The position numbers and the translations under genes were made by a program. Positions 1 through 5,412 of a stretch of 5,574 bases of DNA are shown one piece after another. Where the stretch lies: positions 1 to 5,574 of the forward strand of contig CAYGWP010000078.1 in assembly GCA_964353455.1 (NCBI GenBank), written 5' to 3'. Position 1 is the stretch's first letter. The number at the start of each line of letters is the position of its first letter. A model generated the notes under the pieces. It was given only the letters and a program-made list of their open reading frames with translations. It had not been told where the DNA came from and searched no databases. Source of the stretch: CAYGWP01 sp964353455. Its GTDB lineage: Bacteria > Planctomycetota > Phycisphaerae > FEN-1346.

Positions 1-360
1 AGGCGGGGCGGCCGTTCCGGGCGCGGCGGCGTCCGGCGCCTTTTCGGGCGGCGGCGTCTCTTGCGACGGTTTGGCCGGAGGCGCGGCCGGCGTTGCTTCG
101 GGCGGCTTGGCCGGCGGCGGAGGCAGAGGCGGCGCCCCTTCCGACGGTGCGGGCGGCGCCGGCGGCGGAGGCAGGCCAATCGCCGGCGGCGCGGAACGCG
201 GGGCATCCGCCTGCGCCTCGGCGGCCAGGCCGCTTATCGGCATCAGGGCGACGAGCAGCAGAATTGCCGCCGCCGCGCACGCCGCAAGGCATGCCGGCGC
301 TACGAGCCTCCGGCGCAGCAGTCCGCGGCCGGTGCTCGGGACACATATTGAGTTTTTCAT
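1..360 (-). CDS. Exported protein with proline-rich N-terminus in the secretin position (partial, 3' end outside window)
   Basis: The frame is open from an ATG at 360 to the window edge, giving 120 residues and no stop. It overlaps the gspC-like stop as ATGA and has AGGA nine bases upstream. The N-terminus is a long Sec-type signal: a basic region (GRGLLRRRLVAP), a hydrophobic core CLAACAAAAILLLVALMPI and a likely cleavage near GLAAEAQA (about residues 45-51). The remaining roughly 70 residues are Pro/Ala-rich with repeated PPPPA, PPAKPPE and PAKPSQE-type units and no folded domain. In GspC-GspD and PilP-PilQ operons the next gene is the outer-membrane secretin, so a secretin with an unusually long proline-rich leader is the likely identity. 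That rests on gene order only, because no secretin domain is inside the window. Confidence 0.55.
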   Translation of the reverse strand, partial: MKNSICVPSTGRGLLRRRLVAPACLAACAAAAILLLVALMPISGLAAEAQADAPRSAPPAIGLPPPPAPPAPSEGAPPLPPPPAKPPEATPAAPPAKPSQETPPPEKAPDAAAPGTAAPP

Positions 361-1175
361 TTGTTCATTTCCTGTTCGCGCCGTAGGCGCATTCGCTCCA
401 AGATGCTCATTGTCGCGGGGTCCCTTGATTCAGGCGAACCGCCCGCGGCCTGCGGAGGGCCGCCCGGAGGCGGAGAGACCGAGAATGTCATGCTGTTGGG
501 GGACCCCGAGGCGTTCAGGATGACCGCCGTCCCGGTTGGGGTCGCCGCGGCGACCGGCCCAGCGCCAGGCGGAGGCGCGGAGGCGGCCCAGACCGCGGGC
601 GGGGGCGCCATTCCGCCTGCCGCGGTCGGCAGCATCATCGGCATCCCGGCCGGCGGCGGGGTCAGGCCCGGCGGCATCCCGGCCGGCGGCGCCCCTGGCG
701 TCGCGGGCGGAGTCGGCGTTGTGGTTGCCGCAGCCGTGGTGCGCGGAGACGCCGCCGCGCCGGTCAGGTTGCTGCCGACCATGATCCTGGCGAGGTCTCC
801 ATCGCACGCGTAGTGGACGGTGTCGAGCGTGATGACGGTCAGGCGTCCTCTGCCCACCGTGTCGCCGGTCTGCGTCTGGATCGTCTTGCCGCTCCTGGAA
901 TCCTCGAAGAAGGCCACGCAGTCATCGCCCTGCTGGATGATGCCCGTGAGGACGAATCGCGCATCTTCGCCCGGAGGGGCGGCGATGACGGGTCGCGGCA
1001 GATACTGGCCGGTCATCGGCCTGGCGCGGTTCCGGAGGAAGATGTTCTGCTCCGAGAGGATGCGGTAGTTGTCCCACTGGGGCGGTTGAGTGCTCGGCGT
1101 GGCCGGAGGCGGGGCGGCGGCGGCCTGCGCGGGCAGCAGTATCAGCAGCCAGAGCCACGATGTTCGATGGATCAT
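357..1175 (-). CDS. gspC: GspC/PilP-type periplasmic linker with homology-region domain and proline-rich tail
   Basis: This 272-residue protein opens with a short hydrophobic signal (MIHRTSWLWLLILLPAQAAA) and a Pro-rich spacer. The next segment, NYRILSEQNIFLRNRARP (36-53), is the 'YR.L...NIF...R' signature that precedes the GspC homology region and the PilP domain. Residues 73-135 (FVLTGIIQQGDDCVAFFED...) fit the small beta-barrel homology region that binds the secretin N0 domain and the GspL/M or PilN/O pair. From about 140 to 252 the chain is Pro/Ala/Gly-rich and probably disordered. It ends in a basic helix, SILERMRLRREQEMNK (257-272). No PDZ domain, C-terminal coiled coil or lipobox Cys is seen. 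The start overlaps the gspM stop as ATGA and has an excellent Shine-Dalgarno. PilP-like and GspC-like are hard to separate here. Confidence 0.65.
   Translation of the reverse strand: MIHRTSWLWLLILLPAQAAAAPPPATPSTQPPQWDNYRILSEQNIFLRNRARPMTGQYLPRPVIAAPPGEDARFVLTGIIQQGDDCVAFFEDSRSGKTIQTQTGDTVGRGRLTVITLDTVHYACDGDLARIMVGSNLTGAAASPRTTAAATTTPTPPATPGAPPAGMPPGLTPPPAGMPMMLPTAAGGMAPPPAVWAASAPPPGAGPVAAATPTGTAVILNASGSPNSMTFSVSPPPGGPPQAAGGSPESRDPATMSILERMRLRREQEMNK
370..373 (-). promoter_or_regulatory. Ribosome binding site of the secretin-position gene
   Basis: The minus strand has AGGA nine bases before the ATG at 360, within the codons for the last residues of the GspC-like protein. Together with the ATGA overlap it supports this start for a gene otherwise truncated by the window edge. 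Confidence 0.5.
639..691. repeat. 33-bp-period direct repeat in the proline-rich tail of the gspC-like gene
   Basis: A 20-base unit starting CGGCATCCCGGCC is identical at 639-658 and 672-691, which is 33 bases or 11 codons apart. On the coding strand this gives two PPAGMP units (PPAGMPPGL and PPPAGMPMM). It looks like a small in-frame tandem duplication in a disordered linker. Confidence 0.65.
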
Positions 1176-1762
1176 TTGCCTCCTCCTGTCGATTCGGTCG
1201 CCTTGTCGGCCTCGCTCGGCCCGCCAGCCACAGGGCGGGGCGGGGCCTGGTAGAGAGTCGAGAGGCGCACCTGGAGCGTCAGGTCGTCGGTGCCTTCCTT
1301 GCGTGCGCCCACCTGCAAGTCCTTGATGCGAATGGGGACCTTGGCCGTCTCTATGCGCCAGAGGAACCGCGAGACGGCGTTCATCGTGCCGGTGCCGGCG
1401 GCCTGGAACGAGATTTCCTGGAGGCTGCGCTTATCGGGCAGCCGCTCGGGTTTCAGGGAAGTGAGTTTCAGCCCTGCCTCCTGCGACCAGTTCTGGACGG
1501 CGTGGAGTATCTGGCTGTCGGCCTCGGCGGGGTCGCGCTTGAGGCCGGTCGCGACCATCTCGCGCCACTTGGGGCCGACCTGGTGCTGACGGGCCAGCAG
1601 GTCGCCGGCCCGCGCCACCTCGCCGATCATACTCTGCTTGTGGGCTTCCACTGCCGCGCGCCAGTCCAGCACCGGCGTCAGGACGTAGCGATCGAGCACG
1701 AGGAGCGCCACGACGGTCAGCGTGGCGGCGATGATCAGGCGTTCTCGTTTGGAGAGGATCAT
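1172..1762 (-). CDS. gspM: GspM/PilO-type inner-membrane platform protein
   Basis: This 196-residue bitopic protein has a short cytoplasmic N-terminus (MILSKRER), a membrane helix at about 9-26, and a coiled coil through about residue 65. A periplasmic alpha/beta domain follows, covering LKLTSLKPE (98-106), LQEISFQAAGTGTMNAVSRFLWRIE (114-138) and LTLQVRLSTLY (161-171), as in the ferredoxin-like fold of PilO and GspM. Such proteins pair with GspL/PilN and GspC/PilP in the assembly platform. The ATG lies one base after the gspL stop. The longer open frame to 1996 is only a shadow of gspL and has no Shine-Dalgarno, so it was discarded. Translation is probably coupled to gspL. Residues 175-184 (PRPVAGGPSE) come from a 25-bp repeat and form part of a low-complexity tail that ends GGGK. 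Confidence 0.75.
   Translation of the reverse strand: MILSKRERLIIAATLTVVALLVLDRYVLTPVLDWRAAVEAHKQSMIGEVARAGDLLARQHQVGPKWREMVATGLKRDPAEADSQILHAVQNWSQEAGLKLTSLKPERLPDKRSLQEISFQAAGTGTMNAVSRFLWRIETAKVPIRIKDLQVGARKEGTDDLTLQVRLSTLYQAPPRPVAGGPSEADKATESTGGGK
1179..1187 (-). promoter_or_regulatory. Strong ribosome binding site of gspC-like gene
   Basis: The minus strand reads AGGAGGAGG just before the ATG at 1175. The AGGAGG core is six bases from the start codon. It is the strongest Shine-Dalgarno in the window and is built into the codons for the Gly-Gly-Gly end of GspM. This suggests that the GspC-like protein is translated by fresh initiation and not only by coupling. Confidence 0.7.
1215..1239 (-). 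repeat. 25-bp palindromic repeat, element B, inverted copy in gspM
   Basis: This is the reverse complement of 2399-2423 with no mismatch. It falls in the C-terminal tail of GspM and encodes PRPVAGGPSE (about 175-184), after the last predicted strand of the domain. The element is therefore read from the opposite strand relative to the gspL copy, and both strands stay open. Confidence 0.8.
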
Positions 1763-1763
1763 G

Positions 1764-3248
1764 TCAGTTGGCGCCTGCGAAGTTGAGGCTGATGGCAAAG
1801 GACACCTCGGAGGACCCGCCGCCCACCTCGCGGATGTACATGGGCTTGACCTCCAAGAACCTGCGATTTGCGCTGAGGCGATCCATGACCTCAAGGACCG
1901 CCTTCTCGTCGGCGGCCTTTCCGGAGAGGAGGACGCGCCTGTCCTCGTTGATGGCGACGCTTGTGGCCCAGATTCTGCCCTCGGCCGGAAACGCAAGCGT
2001 GATCTGTCGCAGGCACTCCAGGTGCCTGGGCCGGCGGTCGTACCAGCCCCGCGCGAAGGCCACCTTATCGACCGTGTCCTTGGCCGAGGCTAGGCTGTCT
2101 TTCATTCCGTCGAGTTGGTCCTTCAGATCCTGCACTTCCTGCTCCTCTTTCTGCCAGTCCAGGAACAGGAGGAGGCCCGCCAGCGTGATTGCGGCGGCCA
2201 CGGCGGCGCCCCAGGCGACCTTCTTCCGCAGCGCGAGTTTCTTGCGCGGGTTCAGCCGCGAGTGCAGGAAATCCACGGCGAGAAGCGGCCTCGTGAGGCC
2301 CGCGACGGCCAGCGCGGTCGCGGCAGCAAACTCGCCGCCCGCCCCCGCGACGCCGTCGGCAATCCCCAGGTCCGACGGATACTTGCACAGCCGTGCCTCC
2401 CGCCCTGTGGCTGGCGGGCCGAGGGCCGAGAGCGCATCGGCCGGAAGCCCCGATGCGCACCATATCAAGAGCTCCGGCCCCTGCTGCTGTGCCTGTGTTC
2501 CCGGCAGGAGTGCGACGATGCGGTGCAGTTCGCCCGCGAGGTCGTCGAGCCAGGTCGCCGCGGCGACGCCTTCGCCCGCCGCAGGGCTGCGGCCCGCAGG
2601 CGGCTCCGCCAGCGGCAGCCGCCGAATCAACTGGAAGGAGCCGCCCGACTGCACGCTGAGTTCCGCCGCCGTCCGAGAGACCGAGAGCACCAGCCGCCTG
2701 CCCAAGGCGGGCGCCGCTCCGGCAAGCCGGGCAGCAGCGGGGTCGCCTGTCGCGGAGGCCAGGGCCATGGTTGATGACGTGACGGCCTTCGCCGTCAGCC
2801 CGGCCGCCTGCGCCGTCGCCACGAGATGGTCCACCTGCCTGTGCGGGGCCGCCACGAGGAATACGGATTCTCCCTGTGCTGAGCGGATGGGGCCGCTGTA
2901 ATCGAAGGTGAGGTCTTTGGCATCGGAGGAGAACTCCCGCTCGGTCGCAATGGAGAGGACGCCGGCCAGCAGGTCGGGAGCGGTTGGCGGCAGCGATTTC
3001 TCCTTGGCGACCAGCCAGCGTCCGCCGAGGCCGATGACGCATCGCGATGCCGTGAAATGATTCTGCCGCAGGAACTGCCGCAGCGCCTTGCCCAACTGCG
3101 CGGGGTCCTGCGGCGCATCGCCTTGCGGCAGTGGGAACTCTGCGGCGTGGAGGACCCTGCGGCTGCCGCGGACGAGGCCGACCTCGACGGCCGATATCGC
3201 CCCGTCGGCCACCGCCAGGCCCAGCATTTTTCGGGGCGTCATCATCAT
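1764..3248 (-). CDS. gspL: GspL-type platform protein (PilM-like actin fold joined to PilN-like membrane and periplasmic part)
   Basis: The start used here gives 494 residues. Residues 7 to about 330 have the layout of the PilM/GspL actin-like cytoplasmic domain, starting LGLAVADGAISAVEV (9-23). A basic stretch, DFLHSRLNPRKKLALRKK (326-343), leads into a single membrane helix, about 346-363. A charged coiled coil follows (about 367-396), then a small periplasmic ferredoxin-like PilN/GspL domain ending in VSFAISLNF. GspL anchors the secretion ATPase to the inner membrane and contacts GspM. The phosphate-1 region lacks the Asp/Gly/Lys pattern of ATP-binding PilM, as is known for GspL. Three ATG codons lie in a row (3248, 3245, 3242). 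The first overlaps the gspK stop as ATGA, and the frame upstream of it has no family similarity. Two repeat elements are inserted in frame, at residues 216-227 and about 276-284. Confidence 0.82.
   Translation of the reverse strand: MMMTPRKMLGLAVADGAISAVEVGLVRGSRRVLHAAEFPLPQGDAPQDPAQLGKALRQFLRQNHFTASRCVIGLGGRWLVAKEKSLPPTAPDLLAGVLSIATEREFSSDAKDLTFDYSGPIRSAQGESVFLVAAPHRQVDHLVATAQAAGLTAKAVTSSTMALASATGDPAAARLAGAAPALGRRLVLSVSRTAAELSVQSGGSFQLIRRLPLAEPPAGRSPAAGEGVAAATWLDDLAGELHRIVALLPGTQAQQQGPELLIWCASGLPADALSALGPPATGREARLCKYPSDLGIADGVAGAGGEFAAATALAVAGLTRPLLAVDFLHSRLNPRKKLALRKKVAWGAAVAAAITLAGLLLFLDWQKEEQEVQDLKDQLDGMKDSLASAKDTVDKVAFARGWYDRRPRHLECLRQITLAFPAEGRIWATSVAINEDRRVLLSGKAADEKAVLEVMDRLSANRRFLEVKPMYIREVGGGSSEVSFAISLNFAGAN
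2399..2423 (+). repeat. 25-bp palindromic repeat, element B, copy in gspL
   Basis: This copy is a perfect 25-base match, in inverted orientation, to 1215-1239. It contains a hairpin with 6-base arms CCCGCC and GGCGGG around an 8-base loop, CTGTGGCT. On the coding strand it reads LGPPATGR (plus one further base), about GspL residues 276-284, between ASGLPADALSA and LCKYPSD. Confidence 0.8.
2568..2606. repeat. 39-bp GC-rich palindromic repeat, element A, copy in gspL
   Basis: This is the second copy of the element found at 4130-4168, in the same orientation and the same reading frame. It adds PPAGRSPAAGEG at GspL residues 216-227, between the LIRRLPLAE strand and the AATWLDDLAGELHRIV helix of the actin-like domain, where a surface loop is expected. 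The hairpin core spans 2578-2593. gspK and gspL are not homologous, so shared ancestry of the genes cannot explain the identity. Confidence 0.85.
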
Positions 3249-4714
3249 GGTTGTCCGATCCCGCCGCTGATGGTCTGAGAGACGGTTTCCAGGGGCTGAC
3301 CTGCGCGGAGCCTCGCGATGATGTCCGACGCGAGGGGCCATCCCAGGTGGGTCAGGTTCTGGCGGTAGATGACCTTCGGGGGGCTGGAGCGAGCGTCAAT
3401 GACGACGCGGCAGCGCTTGAATGCGCGGCCGGTCGGGCCGACGCTGACGATGTCGGCCGAGAAGAAGTACGAGACCGCAGTGATGTAGCCGCCGATGGCG
3501 ATGGCCTTCTCGCGCGAGAGGGCCTCTGCCACCCAGGCGATGTTGGTGCGGTCGGTGTTCGCCCCGGTCCGCGCCGAGATGAGGGCCGAGGCGTCCCCAT
3601 CATCCAGGCCCGGCAGGCACAGCAGCACCTCTCGGGGGGCCGTGTTGACGTTGATGAGTCCGGGGGGCTTGGTGCGGCTGGTCGTGACCCGGTTCGCCAT
3701 CTTCTTGAACTCATCTATGGTGAGGCCCGCGCGGTAGTAGAAATCCAGGACGTTGCGGAAGGGCCGCCCGCTCAGAGTGCGGCTGAAGACGCCCGGCAGC
3801 CGGTCCGATGAGACGTAGTTGCGCAGGAAGACGATGAGTACCGGCGGCGGGGCATCGTTGACGTTGATGGTTACGGCCGGGGCGGCGCCTGTGGTGGCGC
3901 TGGCGGTGGCGGCCGGCTCGCCGCCGTAGATGGTCACGAAACCGAGGATGCCGCGGTCCAGGCGGCTGCCGCCCGCGCCGCTGGACACGGTGAAAACTCT
4001 GTCGTTCTCGCCGGCGTCGATGATGCCGTTTCGGTTGGCGTCGCGGCCGTAGAGGATGTCGGTCGTGGCGTCGCGGACGAGGAAGAGTTCCTCCACGGTC
4101 TCCAGGGGAGCGTTGCTGCATTCGTAGGGGCCTTCGCCCGCCGCAGGGCTGCGGCCGGCAGGCGGCTCGGGGAGCATCAGGTAATACTCGCTCTCTGCGC
4201 CGCCGGCCGTGATGTTGCTGTCGGGATCGCGCCAGTCGATGATTGAGGCGGCGAATTCGGAGGTCATGCCGGGCAGCCGCGAGAGCATGTCTAGCGTGGC
4301 GGTGTTGAGGTTCAACTTGCCCCCCTCGTCGGTGATGCCGAAGGAGCAGGTGCGCTCGTCGTCACCGGGGCGGAGAATCCAGAACGTCCCGTCGCCCACC
4401 CGGATGGCCTCGCACGGCGTGTCGGCGTCCGTCGGCGTCTGGCCTTGAAGCCCATCCACGCAGGAGAGTACGTACTGGATTGCGCCCTCTTGGACCGCCG
4501 TCGCCTGGACGGCGGCCATGCTGTTGGCCGCGCGGTCGCCCTCGGCCCGCATCGCGCGGGCAAGGACCAGCACCAGCCCCGCCAGCACAATGAGGATCCA
4601 CATCGTGACGATCAGGACGGTGCCCCCGGCGCGGCGCGCACGCGCGACCCTTCGGGTCGCGGCTGAAATGCACCCTGGCGCCTGTGCCGGTGTATGTGTG
4701 AGGCAGTTGCCCAT
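3245..4714 (-). CDS. gspK: Minor pseudopilin GspK with EF-hand-like loop and in-frame repeat insertion
   Basis: This 489-residue protein is the large tip pseudopilin. A basic leader ends in RRAGG (27-31), then TVLIVTMWILIVLAGLVLVLA (about 32-52) forms the membrane helix. Glu+5 is absent, as is usual for GspK. Two family helical motifs are clear: GKLNLNTATLDMLSRLPGM (132-150) and GLINVNTAPREVLLCLPGL (352-370), both the N-x-N-T-A type of the GspK SAM/helix-hairpin-helix-like domain. YYLMLPE...PYECSNAPLETVEELFLV (177-213) is the conserved YY...PY...N.PL.TVEEL block, but it is interrupted by 12 residues encoded by a 39-bp repeat. Residues 225-236 match an EF-hand calcium loop. GspK caps the GspI/J/K tip complex. 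The ATG chosen lies 8 bases after the gspJ stop. An in-frame GTG at 4726 that overlaps that stop as GTGA would add four residues. No strong Shine-Dalgarno is visible for either start. Confidence 0.9.
   Translation of the reverse strand: MGNCLTHTPAQAPGCISAATRRVARARRAGGTVLIVTMWILIVLAGLVLVLARAMRAEGDRAANSMAAVQATAVQEGAIQYVLSCVDGLQGQTPTDADTPCEAIRVGDGTFWILRPGDDERTCSFGITDEGGKLNLNTATLDMLSRLPGMTSEFAASIIDWRDPDSNITAGGAESEYYLMLPEPPAGRSPAAGEGPYECSNAPLETVEELFLVRDATTDILYGRDANRNGIIDAGENDRVFTVSSGAGGSRLDRGILGFVTIYGGEPAATASATTGAAPAVTINVNDAPPPVLIVFLRNYVSSDRLPGVFSRTLSGRPFRNVLDFYYRAGLTIDEFKKMANRVTTSRTKPPGLINVNTAPREVLLCLPGLDDGDASALISARTGANTDRTNIAWVAEALSREKAIAIGGYITAVSYFFSADIVSVGPTGRAFKRCRVVIDARSSPPKVIYRQNLTHLGWPLASDIIARLRAGQPLETVSQTISGGIGQP
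4007..4042 (-). other. EF-hand/dockerin-like calcium loop within GspK
   Basis: The codons read DANRNGIIDAGE. This satisfies the 12-position EF-hand loop rule: Asp at 1, Asn at 3, Asn at 5, Gly at 6, Ile at 8, Asp at 9 and Glu at 12. It lies at GspK residues 225-236, just after the FLVRDATTDILYGR segment. Calcium binding is inferred from the motif alone. No flanking pair of E/F helices is evident, so it is more like the helix-poor dockerin or thrombospondin type of loop. Confidence 0.6.
4130..4168. repeat. 39-bp GC-rich palindromic repeat, element A, copy in gspK
   Basis: This stretch matches 2568-2606 at 38 of 39 positions in the same orientation; the only difference is at 4157 (G here, C at 2595). 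Its centre, GCCGCAGGGCTGCGGC, is a near-perfect palindrome with 7-base arms, and outer CGCC/GGCG arms may extend it with a bulge. On the coding strand it adds PPAGRSPAAGEG to GspK in frame, between two halves of a conserved motif. No poly-T tract follows it, and it lies inside a gene, so it is not a terminator. Confidence 0.85.
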
Positions 4715-4722
4715 TCGTAATC

Positions 4723-5412
4723 TCACGAACCCGGACTGATGATCTGTGTGGCGTCGGACTCTCTCACGCTGCAAGGGACCAGGAACACCCTGGTTGCGCG
4801 AAGGCCGCCGCCGTTGCGCTCCGTCCGACCCTCGTCCAGTTGAAGCGTGACTTCAATCGCGCACGGCAGCGTGTTGTCTTCCGTGGTGCTGTCCCAGTTG
4901 TCCAGCCATTCGGAGCCGTTGAAGTAGCGGAGGTTGAAGGCAAGGACGCCTCGGCAAAGGACCTCCCGCACGGGCTCCGGCGTCTTTGGCGCCAGCAGGT
5001 TGGTCGTGACGAGGCGCACCAGGACCTGGGTTTTCCCGTCGTCGGCGGTCTCGCACCCAAGTTCCACCTTCTTGATGTCGCCGACGCCCACGGCCGGCTC
5101 GGGGCTGCTCGTGGTCGAGTAGAACACCAGCGAGTCGGAGTCGCTGCCGCCGACGTCCTGCCCGTCCTCGCCCACGAAAGGCCCGGCCAGCACCCCCTTG
5201 GGGACCACGGCGCATCGGAGGTCCTCTCCCAGTATGTCAACGGCAAGGTCCGCTTTGCGCACGGGGGCGACGGCCCCAAGGGCGCTGCGGCGGGCCCTGA
5301 AGGCGATGCCGAGGCTGGCGTACAGAGAGCAGGCGACGATGGCTATGAGGGCCGTCGCCACCAGCATCTCAAGCAGCGTGAACGCGCGAGTTGTCCGGCG
5401 TCGGTCGGTCAT
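4723..5412 (-). CDS. gspJ: Minor pseudopilin GspJ
   Basis: This 229-residue protein begins with a short basic leader, MTDRRRTTRA, followed by FTLLEMLVATALIAIVA, a type III (prepilin) signal. Cleavage is predicted after Ala10, leaving Phe as residue 1 and Glu15 as the conserved Glu+5, followed by a hydrophobic helix to about residue 35. The body has typical GspJ features: a helical VRKADLAVDILGEDLR segment (51-66), SLVFYSTTSS (94-103), and the C-terminal pattern GVLAFNLRYFNG...W near 155-173 followed by LPCAIEVTLQL (182-192). GspJ joins GspI and GspK in the pseudopilus tip. The ATG is preferred over an in-frame upstream ATG at 5520 because it places the prepilin signal at the N-terminus, overlaps the preceding stop as ATGA, and has GGGGGA six bases upstream. 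Ala replaces the usual Gly at position -1. Five Cys residues outside the helix (67, 120, 153, 184, 214) could form disulfides. Confidence 0.88.
   Translation of the reverse strand: MTDRRRTTRAFTLLEMLVATALIAIVACSLYASLGIAFRARRSALGAVAPVRKADLAVDILGEDLRCAVVPKGVLAGPFVGEDGQDVGGSDSDSLVFYSTTSSPEPAVGVGDIKKVELGCETADDGKTQVLVRLVTTNLLAPKTPEPVREVLCRGVLAFNLRYFNGSEWLDNWDSTTEDNTLPCAIEVTLQLDEGRTERNGGGLRATRVFLVPCSVRESDATQIISPGS

Noticed and set aside
441..476. A GC-rich stretch resembling a decayed element A in the gspC-like tail
   Set aside because: Only short blocks align. The surrounding linker is itself Pro/Gly-rich, so the similarity is not distinguishable from low complexity.
540..554. A 15-base repeat GGTCGCCGCGGCGAC also found at 2553-2567, a near-perfect palindrome beside element A
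   Set aside because: Both copies encode the residues VAAAT with common high-GC codons. Identity over 15 bases of this composition could arise by chance, and the gspK copy of element A lacks it.
1763..1996. A 78-codon N-terminal extension of gspM
   Set aside because: It overlaps gspL in another frame, is Arg/Ser/Pro-rich, and would bury the membrane helix. The ATG one base after the gspL stop is the natural start.
2578..2593. The hairpin core of element A as a transcription terminator
   Set aside because: No U-tract follows on either strand. It lies within an uninterrupted gene, and the operon clearly continues.
1768..2901. A 377-codon plus-strand open frame opposite gspL
   Set aside because: It is Ser/Arg/Ala-rich with no family motif. 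It lies antisense to a protein with clear domain structure and arises from high GC with few stop codons on the reverse strand.
4421..4440. A 10-base tandem (GTCGGCGTC plus one base, twice) in gspK
   Set aside because: It is too short and encodes ordinary Thr/Asp/Ala residues; likely chance in this composition.
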